Shown here: in pieces, positions 14,001 to 26,000 of the stretch
Numbering within the stretch: position 1 is the stretch's first letter
Layout: each line of letters opens with the position of its first letter
Made by a program: the position numbers and the translations under genes
Notes under the pieces: model-generated
The model's input: only the letters and a program-made list of their open reading frames with translations
Told to the model about the DNA's origin: nothing
Databases searched by the model: none
Assembly (NCBI GenBank): GCA_030248215.1
Contig: JASANG010000423.1
Location: forward strand, 57,884-121,883
DNA length: 64,000 nucleotides
Direction: 5' to 3'
DNA from: Enoplolaimus lenunculus
Lineage: Eukaryota > Nematoda > Enoplea > Enoplida > Thoracostomopsidae

Positions 14001-17000
14001 TCAAAATTCAGCATATTTTTCGTATTCGATTTGCTTTTACACACACTTGTGTACATGTGCAAATTTTGACTACGGCAATTGCTGTAGTTCGTCAGTTTGA
14101 TTAGTTTTCGCTAACTGGTGATAAGTGCTTTTACGGACTATATTTTTTTCACAATATTGACTCTGGTGTTAACTGTGAAATGAAAACTATTCCACTGTAT
14201 TTTACCACAGGATTTGACGGGAAATTTGTCAACCGAGGTACTGGTTGCCAGTTACGTTACTTAAAGTTTTGTTGTAAACATCGCTAACTGAACATAAAAG
14301 CAGCTTTTGATAACATTCCCTACATTTATAGTTAAGTCTTAGACTTAGGCTTTAGGCTCATGTTTAGGGTTAGAAACGGGCCCGTCGCCAAAGGGGGGCC
14401 AGGGGGCTTAGCCGCCCTGGAAAAATTTTGGCTCCCTAGAAATTTTTCAACCTTGTTTCCAAGTCATTGAAAACCATTGAATGCCCCTCGTGAGAAAAGT
14501 TTAGCAGCTCTAGCAAGGTGAGCTGGCTACGGGCCTGGTTGGAAAAAATGCTTGGGCAAGTGGTTAAGCTTAGGTTTAATCATAAGCCGTTTGAAAAAGT
14601 GTATACAAAAGCATAGAACATGAATTTACTAACTAGTAAATGACACATATTTGACATTTGCATAACTTGTTTCTGAAAGATATATAATTTTGTCTTCTTT
14701 AGATCCATTACATCATGTCTGATAAGACTGGAACACTGACGGAGAATAAAATGATATTTAGAAGATGCGCGATTGGCAATTATGATTATGCGATGAATTT
14801 AGGTAAGTACTTGTACGTATATAAATAGGCTTATTTTTAATGAATGCCTAAAACTTTGTTATAAACTAGAGCCGTATTCTTAGGTGTATATTGCATTTAA
14901 GTTTCCAAACCTGCAAACGGCGTATACCGCAGGTGTTGACCCATGTGCGAAAAAATGTGGTAAATTTTGAACCGCATTGCTAGATTTTTATGGATACCTT
15001 GTAATGATTTTAGACTGCGTCGCTTTGATGGCGTACCGTGTTTTTGCGGAACTCTAGTAGACTAACAGAAAGCTTTAGACTAATTTTATTGCTTAACGTT
15101 TGTTTCGGCCTAAACTTAGTTATAAGTGTAACATTGCATTGAGACGTAGGCTGATGCGTAGGAATATGCTTATATTACTGTTACGTCGTTTAAGATTGGC
15201 CATGATTTAGAAGTTGTTTATTGATTTTTGTTTTGTGACATTTTAGATTCTGATCAAACGTATAGTACAACGATGCAGCACCCTAAATTTGATGTACAAA
15301 TTGACAGCAACAGAGTAAAGTTCATTTATTAATTCTTAAACGTTGTTTAAAGAAATAGAAACTAGCAATGTAGGGCCCATATTCTCAAATGCGTTACCTG
15401 TCACCAGTTAGTAATAGGTTTTCAAACTTATGAACTGCTGCAATTGCAGATTTGAATGTGTGCACAGAAGTAGAATAAATCGAATACAATAAATGTGCTG
15501 AATTTCAAACCTCACTATTCGCTGGTTCAAAAGTGACAATACCTATCACCAACTGGAAATAGGTGCTACACAAATATGAGAAAATTGGCTTAGGTTTCAG
15601 GAGTTAAGCTCAGCGTGTACCCACAATTTATGTAAATTCAGTCTTCCGCTCGGTGAACTTAAGATTGGTTAAGTTGTACTACAATTTAGGCATATTCATT
15701 TAATTGTTTGTGAACACTATTTTGAATATTTACATAGTAGTAAAGATAATCTTGTGTAATCTTTCAACATACACACCTTAGCGGATCAAACGAAGTCGTA
15801 CCTAAACTATGGATGGCCCCAAACAGGGATAAACGTTTGCCTATTTAAGGAGCTAACCTTAGTTTCGTCGGGATCGGACCGCTCTCCAGACGAAATGCAC
15901 GATACGACCCCGGTTGTCAAAGATACGCCCCCAACGCGCGTTAACTCGCATTTACTTCGATTATGTCGCACGTATCGTCACGGTGTTTTGAGACGTCATA
16001 TAACGCAACGAAACATTGTATGGGATTTTATGATCAATATGGCACTGTGCAATACCGTTGTTGTATCCAGTCAAAATCGAGCTGCGGTAAAATGCATCTT
16101 CCACAATAATTTGCGTACATCTCATGTCACAATTTTTTATGTGTGTGTGTCTCATGTGCCGCTCTTTAAAATTGTCAAAATGCATGAAAACATACACTTC
16201 AGTTGAAGAAAACGTATAATGGGTGAAGAGACAGCGTTTACCAGTAAGAGTTTTTTTACTGTGTACACTTATTACCTACATGAAACACTAATTTGAGCAC
16301 CCAGGGGAATGTAAATATAACACGTTTCATAAAGTTGCCGACGTTGATATAGCTCTGGTTTCAGGCATCTGCGCTGTTACGCCAATCTGCAAAAGATGCC
16401 GGAAACCGACAGCGATCCAATTCGGCAACTGTTGCTTACAGCAACCGGCGCGGTTCTGCACAATCACCGTTTGTTCAACGACGCCCAGTGACCGCTGGAA
16501 CGTACCAGAAAGCGGTGACCCTTGGTCCGATGCCTTTGGATTGTTCACACACCGCTCAAATGGCAGGAGGCTCTTTGCTGCAAGCTTGGAACACTCCGCC
16601 TACCCGACAGTCTCGTGACGAACCTTACGGCGATAGTTATACTCAAGCGGAAACTCGGCCTCAAACTTCAAATACAGCGGTTGCATCGCAAACGGTAATG
16701 GATTGATATGTCGTTTATTAGGTTTGAAAATAAGTGCGATGTTTAGGTAACGATATAGTACCGGTTAACCGGAAAATGTGGTATTTTGCCCTATCCGAAA
16801 ATAGAAAAGTACAGGATTAGTGAGAAAACGCTTGAGTTGCTCTAAGACCAGGTATGTGTGTTTCTGCCGCGAATGGCACTCCAATGAAAGTATCATTTCA
16901 GTTCTTTTAAAATGTGACCAATAATAACGCAACTTCTCGAATAAGTCGCGTAAATATTACAGGCACGCGGGGCCAGCCATCGCCGCAGCCAATCAGCAGC

Positions 17001-20000
17001 TTTTAGCGCCGGCGGCCGTCAACAGCGTTCACTAAATACTGCAAGTCCATTGGACGCACGTCACGAACCAATGAGAAATCAGCTTGGATCCGGCTGGTCA
17101 CTTAATCCAGCAGAAGGCTCGATTAGTTCGTTAGCGGTTCTAATCGCAAATATACCACCTTTGCCGCATTATGAAGCTGAAAGCCCGGATGAATTAGCAC
17201 TCGTTCAAACTGCGGCTTCATATCGGTTTAAACTTATCGCACGACGGATGGAAAGCGTTACCTTAGAGTTACCCGGTACTTATAGGCCCGTAGCCAGATC
17301 ACCATGCTAACGGGTGGCTAAAACTTTTGCACGTGGGGCATACAAGGGTTTTCAATGACTTACATGCAAGGTTGAAAATTTTTTAGGGGACCAGAATTTT
17401 TCTAGGGGGCCTGAGCTCCCTATACCCCCGTTAGCTACGCGCCCGATTTTATATTGTTAGGTAAGAAACTTTGCCGTTGTGCAATGACACTTTTAATAAC
17501 TCTTTACTAAAGCAGGTCGATTTAAAAGTATTTATTGCTAAAATAGAACAAGTTTTTCCGGTGTCACGTGAAATAGTGTCCGCCTAAACATTTTATTTCA
17601 TTTAAAATGGTGTACCCTCGGACATTATTACGTGATTTCATTGTGAAATAATATTCTACTAAATAATTGTCTTATAAATTTAAAAAATACGAGTAGCAAT
17701 TATTGAATATTTGGAAACAAAATTAAGCATATCGAAGTGGGAAAATTCCACATCGCAAATATATAATAGTCTATTTTTTGACAAAAAGCCCTGTAGCGAA
17801 CAGATTTTCACCAGGCGGGCACATGCCCCTAGCCAGCTCGCCTTGCTGGGGGGTCTAAAAAATTTTCAGGAGGGGCATTAAAGGGTTTTTAATGAGTCAC
17901 AAGCTAGGTTAAAAACTTTTTAGGGGGGGGGCGCAAAATTTTTCTAGGGGGGTTGAGCGCCTCTGTCCTCCCCCTTGACTACGGACCCGATCGGGCAGTA
18001 TTTTACGGGACAGGACATGGTGTATATCACGGTAAAACCATGTGTAATAATGTCCATTTCACACTATATCAAGTGAAATAATGTCTGTTCAGACACTATT
18101 TTACGCGGACACTATTTCGCGGAAAATATTGTCTGATCGGAGACTATTTCACGTTTTGCGTTTTGAGACACAAACACATTAAGCCTTGTATAATTTTCGG
18201 ATATAAATCTCAATTACACGTCTCGTCTCACTATGAACGGTTGGCCAATTCGAGTCTGAAGTATTTGGTCCTTAGTAAGTTGAAATATATTCATAAAGGG
18301 TGTACAAAATCATATAAACCAGTTTTAGATGGCAATCGATGTGCGTATCAAGTTCTAAACATAATTCCATTTACCTCTGAGCGTCGCCGGATGTCAATTG
18401 TTGTTCAAGAACCTGGTTCCAGCGGAAGAATTATACTGTTCACTAAGGTATTATGTACGGAACAGGAAGTCATATTAAGAATAGATCTTGTGAATTATTT
18501 ATTAACAGTAAATTAAAAATTCCATAGCATTGATTCGAACTGAGTTATAAAATTTAAGGCACAAACACTTGTGAATTCTCTCAAATACACATTTGAAAAA
18601 ACGTTTATTTTGATGGTAATCAGGGTACAACCGGAATTACGGTTCCGGTAGTAAAATCCGGTATTTTTCACTATCCAGTGCCGGTAATAAATCCCGTATT
18701 TTTTCACCGGAATTTTCCGGTGATTTCGGTGTTAAAAAATTTTCTTATTTGAAAATTTAAAAAAATTTACATATTATTCTAACTTATTTTTCTAAAATTC
18801 TCAGAGCGTTTATTGCCAAAGTTTTCAATTTGTGCCATACTCCATATTTTATCATACGTTTCCAGATTTCCAGATACTGCATTATAATTCAGGATTCTGG
18901 CATCCTAAATGGTGTGTTTACACCATTAAAAGCGATGTAATAGCGTAATATATGAATTTTTCGGTATAAAAACTATTTTTTGTTTTTCGGTTCCAGCTCC
19001 GGTTCCGATTCCGGTATTTTTTGACTTTTCGGTTCCGGTTCCGGTATTTTATAATTCCGGTTGCACCCTGATGGTAATGCTGGTAAACGCTAAAACGCAT
19101 TTACTTTAACACGTAACAGCATTTTGCTGCACAACCGACTTGTCTGGGGGTGGGTCCGAATTCACTTTTTGATCAGTGGCGGCTTCAACACCTACGCGGC
19201 TTCACCAGTTGTCTGGTTTGAAAGTAATAGTACACCTCTAAATTTAGCATTGTTCTAACGAATTTATTGAACTTTATTAACTTTGGCGTTAATATATTGC
19301 AAAAATTTTGCCTGCGGCGCTATGTACATGAACCGATACACGATGACATCGCGCAACTTCTCTAGGACGATAGTGGCGTCGTCTTCGTGTACCTATTCGT
19401 CATCCACTAAACGTTCAGCCAGGCTCTAGGCTATGCCGTTAGCATTTTGCAAAAGCACATGTACCTTATTGTGACTCGATCCAAAAATGAACGAAATTTA
19501 ACCAGCATAAAAGTTACTATTAACAAATTTCAGGGTGCAGATTCTGTGATACTACCGTTGCTCAAACGTGAAGCCGACCATCTTCAAACCCACCGCAATC
19601 TCAACGAACCCATTAACAATGCAGCACATAGCCCAAATTTAACCAATATAACACAGTGCCAACGATTTATTGATTCGTACGCGAATCAAGGACTGCGTAC
19701 ACTTGTGTTGTGTAAAAAAGTAATTTTCAACTGAAACGTCGCCGAAAATTACTCAAATTTTGTCGCTCTTTTCTATGGCTTTTAATTTTCGAGCTTAGGG
19801 TTCGAATCAGCTGTGTTCACGCAAGTGTTTTATTTTGAGTTAAGAATAAAGCGAGAATAATTATCCTTTGCATACTTGCCACCGTTCTCTGAAGGTTTTG
19901 TTAATTTTATTGCGGTAAGATAAAGTGCAGAATATCGCAGTACAAAGCTGACTTCCGTAAAGGAGATGTGTAGCCCAGAGAACGGCCTGCGGGTGTAGGT

Positions 20001-23000
20001 TTTTCCAATTGCGATACTAAATCGTTTTCTGACATTTGATGACCTGTACTCATACTTTCAGTACATCCTCTTATTGTTGAATTTTCATAACGGAGTCAGA
20101 ATCCTACCAATTTGAATTGCTGGCTTCGCTTGTGCTCATAAGCCAGTCCAAGATGTTTTTGTTTCATCACAAAGTTATAGTAAAATTTGAATACGAACTC
20201 GGTGTTTTCATACGCCAGCGTATTTCCAGTTGAATGTCTGCAAGACTCAACATCTCTCGACCATTGTAAAATAGAAATTATTTTGACATTTCATGTCCTG
20301 ATAATATTGATATTTTCAGCACGGGATGATGTTACAACGCTTTCAAAAATCAATCAAAATTACAAGATTTTCATAAACGAATCAAACTTTACCCGAAACC
20401 CGTATTAATTTGAACTCTTGGCTACGTTTCTACAAATAAAGCCAGTTTAATTTAAATTTCAGGTCCTTGCACCCGAAGTTTTCCAACGCTGGGCCACTGC
20501 GTTCAACGAAACTCAGCGTCTTGTTACGCAAGATCCATCCAGACATTTTGATCTTGAGTTGTGCGCAGCTGAAATTGAATGCGATTTGGAATTGCTCGGA
20601 GTCACTGGAATTGAAGATCGACTTCAAGTACGTATTGGTGGCTGGTTCCAGAGGAACTCAGGTCTCTTCAGCGCAGACGTGTATCAAGGATTTTGTAAAA
20701 CAGAGTGGGCTGCGTTCTATAAAAATTCGAATGGGGTCGATTATTTCTATCACTGCCTTTTGCAATGCAGTAAAATTAATTCAGGCTTGTTACGCAAGAC
20801 CACTCCCAATTCTAAACCCTGACAATGTACCTGGCATTGTATATCTGTACCTTTACCCTAATCAACTGTTTAACCGACCAGTTTTGGAGGGTTTGCAGAA
20901 ACCAAATATCATACGAGAAAGGTTTTTAAAACTAATATCATCATCGTCATAATTAAATTTATTTACTTTTTTAATGCGAGGTCTACCCAGATCTTGCCCA
21001 CCCCCCACAGCCTAAAATTTAACACCGAATTATGCATTGTTTAATTTGTGTACACAGTGTGGAAATTCACATTTGCATTTAATAGATGACAAATTTAGAA
21101 AAAAATCAGCAACTGGCTTTGGTTGTGATTTTCAAAATGTCTTCATTTCTCCCATTGCAAATTTTTCTATTTCCTCAAATTAACAATTCTTGGTTACGGC
21201 GTTGCTGTTAATTATGAATTTTGTTGCTAATTTAAGGTTGGTGTGCCAGATACAATTCGTTCACTTCGCGATGCCAATATCCGAATATGGGTTTTGACCG
21301 GAGACAAGCTTGAAACCGCCGTAAATATCGCACGGTCGAGTGGTTTATTTTCCTGTTCCGATCAGGATGAGCAGAACAGAGAACGATTGCTTGAACTCAC
21401 AGACTGCCATGATCAGGTAAATGCATTATTGCATTAAAACTTGCGCAACATCACATTACATGAATATTGTGTTTGACAAATAGAGCTGGCTTCTGCCAAT
21501 GTAAAGAACAGGAGCGGAACGGTATTCAGAACAGAGAACGATTGCTTGAACTCACAGACTGCCATGATCAGGTAAATGCATTATTGCATTAAAACTTGCG
21601 CAACATCACATTACATGAATATTGTGTTTGACAAATAGAGCTGGCTTCTGCCAATGTAAAGAACAGGAGCGGAACGGTATTATAAGCATTTTCCTAAGTC
21701 TGAGCGTAAGAATGAGCGTATTCTTAATCCTGAGCCTACACCGAAATCAAGCAAAAAAATTAGTCTAAAGCATTAAAGCTTGCTCTTTTCTACTCCCACA
21801 TGAAAATGTTCCGCGCCTGATCTTTACATGGGCCCTGGTTTCGGAGAATATAGATTGTGTCAAGGTATAACAGGTGTGCGATTGTTCAGGTTAATAATTG
21901 TTACGATACCAACACAACGAGAGTAAATTAAATGCAATTTTCATAACCTGTGAAATAACTCAGAATTTAGTTTTTCGACAAGAGTTGCGACCTCTTTTCG
22001 ATATGTTGTAATTATTACGTGCGCTAAAACATCAAACTTCAAATTACTGCATTTTGGCTGTGTTTTTCAGAACGAAGTGCAACAACGCTTACACCAGCTG
22101 TCTGCGTCAATTTGCAATTGTTCCTGGCCATCCGAGTCGACAACAGGTCCGGGTCGTTCGTCAACCGGTAGACGTTTCCAGTTTTGGCGTAATCCATCCG
22201 CAACCGCAACGTTTTATTCGAATAGCGCTGGTCGAGCTCTTGTAGTTGATGGATGCTCATTAGCTCATTGCTTAGAATCACATGAATTACAATCTGAACT
22301 TGTCCGAGTCGCAACAACCTGCCGCGTTGTGCTGTGTTGTAGGACCAGTCCGTCGCAGAAGGTAAGTGTGGCGATATACTTTTTAAGAGTTGTAATGTTA
22401 TGCGGCGCGGTCCGTCGCCGTCTGTTATCGTCTGTCGCCATCTCGCGTACTTTGCCGCACAATGACGGACGAAGACAGACGGCGCCGACAAAAAGTAAGG
22501 CTCCACCGTAAGACGTAAATGTGAGTTGACACGGGCGGTTGCAAGATTTTTAAAAAAGTTTTACTCAAAATATTTTTTCAAACCGGAACCCGCGCTTAAC
22601 TCTGCCACGGATTAAATCGCAAGTTTTTTGAGAACTTAAATGTTTCGTGAAATTTTTTGATGTGGTTTACGATTCGTTTTTCTGATTGTATTTAAATGTC
22701 AAAAGGGTTTCCCAGATGCTTTCGAGTAATTTTTATTTTCAGGCCGCCATGGTCCGAATGGTTAAAGAACACACTGGAGCGTCCGTTTTGGCTGTGGGTA
22801 TGTTTTCGTTATTAATTTATTTATTTATTTATTTATTTTTTATTTATTTATTTATTTATTTATTTGTAGTGGCTTATTGTCTTTTATAGCTAAGGTTTTG
22901 CGAAGTAAAATTTAATAGTCTGAGTCTGAGTTTAAACGAGTATTCAGCATTTTTAGGATAAGAATTTCGTATAGCATAAGATATATCTGCATATGAGAAT

Positions 23001-26000
23001 GTATTGCCAAACTTTTCTTGGATTAAACTTTTTAAATACAACGTCAAACATCACAAATTTTAGAAACCAGCTGTGCGAAATAAAATATTTTACGAGGTGT
23101 AAATAAGTCCAAGCTACGGCTCCAGCACGCACACCCCGCAGTTTTCGAAGTTTTCAGAGGCTGGTACAACGTAGTCTTCTACTGGGTTCAGGCTTTCGGT
23201 TCACGCTTAAGCTTGTGGGAACAGTGGAACAAGTACCCAAGGAACCACATTGTAGTTATTGTGTAAAAATCATTCATTAAAAATGGCTTATGTTAATTAT
23301 ACTGGGTGACTGGTTTACTGAAGAAGTTATAGAATAGCAGAAATAACAAGCTTATCCATTGGCTTAGGCTTCATTTTAGGCTTAGGATTAGATCTCGCTG
23401 TAGGCTTAGGCTTAGTTTTAGCAGGCAGGCAGGCTATTGTAAACTTAACATCGGCTGTAAAAATGGATTCAATAATTCAGGAGATGGTGCCAACGATGTT
23501 TCAATGATAAGCACCGCTGATGTGGGTGTTGGAATCCGGGGCCAAGAAGGCATGCAAGCCGTGATGGCGTCGGATTTTGCAATTGCTCGGTTCCGGTTTC
23601 TCAAACGGCTCCTGTTAGTTCATGGGCATTGGTGCTATTATCGGCTGGCAACTATGATACACTTTATGTTCTTTCAAAACATTGTACGTCTCTAATGGTT
23701 CGGTTTAGAGCATTGGTTTACGTGAAGGGTATTACAGAAAGCAGGGTTTGAACTACGTCACGCCATCATTGCCTCACAGCCAAGCATACTACTCCAGAGG
23801 CGTAAGTGGGTAAAGTTTTCAATACCCAGTCCGAGTTTTACCCTCAGAAATTCTATTTTTACAGGGTATATTCCTGCGCCAAAACGGGATGAATAATTCC
23901 GGTGAAGGGTTTCGGGAAGTTCCAGAGCACTAAAAATGCAAGTACCTAACGCTGAAGAGTACGGTTAGGTTTAGGTTTAGGCTTAGAAATATGCTTATAC
24001 TATTGATACGTCCCTCAAAGTAACATTGGCCCGTTTGTGATTAAAGGGCTTAAGTAATCAAGCAGCCAACGCAATATAGCAACAAGTGCGGTAACACAAT
24101 ATTTTGTTTTCAGATGTACGTTATGTGTGAATTTTGGTATCAATTTTTCAACGGGTACTCAACTCAGCTCCCAACAAATCCAATGCTTCAAACGCTCTAC
24201 AACGCTGTATTCACTGCTGTTCCTCCAGTGGTTCGCTCAGTTTTGGATCAAGATGTCAACGACCGCTGTTTAATGCTGTTTCCGAGATTGTACAGAGTTG
24301 GTCAGAATAACAAGGTATTTTGTTCATTCTTTAACCTTTTCTCACACGAATATATTCAATTTCGCCTCAAATCCTGTTTAGTAGCTGGCATTTGAACTTC
24401 AGGCCTCAAGAAAGGGTAGTGTCAGCATGACCGTTCGATTACAAAAGCTGCACACTCGCCCTAGGGTCACACGCTGTATTTCGTATCTCGTGTTGTAAAA
24501 CTAAGGGTATTCGGTTGAGCTTTAGTTCCCTAACCCAAGGACGGCATCCCAGGTGGATATTTGCAGAACGATGTCTTCAAAATAGGCTAAGATGTGTGTT
24601 GTATTCCAGTCGTTGTCTTAAAGGATCATATTCGTAAAAAATTTCTAATTTGAAATATGGAATTCAAGATATATGCAGCACCGAACTAAAGCCTAAGCGG
24701 GTCCTTGAGTTAATTATTGTTCGTGCCGCTTACAAATCAATGAAAATGAAAAACCAACTTATGCACCGGTTTTGTGGAAAAATATTCAAAGACAAATTTT
24801 ACCCAAAACCTCCAACGTTTTAATTAGGGGGTTTAGTCCAGCGTATATAAAATGGACTTTACCCATCAGCGCTGGGCCGGTTTAAGGCCGGCGAAACCAC
24901 CAGCCGATCCCAAAAAATGCGGAAGCATATGCTTTGTCAGAAAATTTTTTGTGCTATTGGTAAGGTTTCGACTTTACAATTTTTTCACCTCACAAAATTA
25001 GCACACATAAAGATAAAGTAAAATGTGCGTTTCATAATTTTTTGCACGCTTGCTCACCCGTCAGAAATTTCTGGCTCCGCCGCTGGGCACAACCAATTCA
25101 GGGCTCGGCAGCGCGCTAAGCTCGACGCGACTCAAGCTGCGGTCGTGATGGTAACAGTAATAGGGTTGCGCTATACATTTACTAAGCGGAAGCTGCCGCG
25201 CGCGGCGGTGTGCGGCAATTTTTAATAAAGTTTACAGCGTTGCACGCCGGCGCCCGGCGGCGTTCCGCGGCGTGCGGCAAAATTTTACCGGGCCGCGAGC
25301 CGGCGTCCGACGGCGCCCGGCGGCGTTCCGCGGCGTGCGGCAAAATTTTACCGGGCCGCGAGCCGGCGTCCGACGGCGCCCGGCGGCGTTCCGCGGCGTG
25401 CGGCAAAATTTTACCGGGCCGCGAGCCGGCGTCCGACGGCGCCCGGCGGCGTTCCGCGGCGTGCGGTAAAATTTTACCGGGCCGCGAGCCGGCGTCCGAC
25501 GGCGCCCGGCGGCGTTCCGCGGCGTGCGGCAAAATTTTACCGGGCCGCGAGCCGGCGTCCGACGGCGCCCGGCGAGTATATCGCAACTCATATCAAGTGT
25601 TCAAAATTGCAACTTAGCTTGAACGCGCTTTATATAAACTGTCTTTTATTTTAGCACTACAGAACGTATTCGTTTTGGATTGTTGTGGTCGAATGTTTAT
25701 GGCAAAGTCTTATAATTACATTCGGAACTGTTATGGTAAACTTAAAATTAAATTAATATGGCTCAAACATCTTAAATGCGTGGTCTGTTTACATATGCAA
25801 CGCTAGAATATTGGAATGTGCAAGTGTATAAAAATTGCCGAGGGAATCCAGGTGCTGCAGCTACTACTTTTTTGTACATACCCACCAGCGTCAATGTGCT
25901 TTCATGACGGTACGCAAACTATTGTGGAAGATGTATGGCTTGCATTGTGAAACACTTTATTGGAGTCACAAGTTTGGGCCAAAATATAAAACAGGGCTGC

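Noticed and set aside
18163-18328. Upstream extension of ATP10 exon 14
   Set aside because: Phase and homology require the acceptor at 18329; the earlier part lies in MITE-flanking intron DNA.
22039-22506. A 155-codon minus-strand frame
   Set aside because: It is the antisense shadow of ATP10 exon 18, which has clear homology and splice sites on the plus strand.
25182-25617. Several long open frames on both strands in the GC-rich block
   Set aside because: They come from a 63-bp tandem unit whose length is a multiple of three and whose GC-rich content lacks stops.
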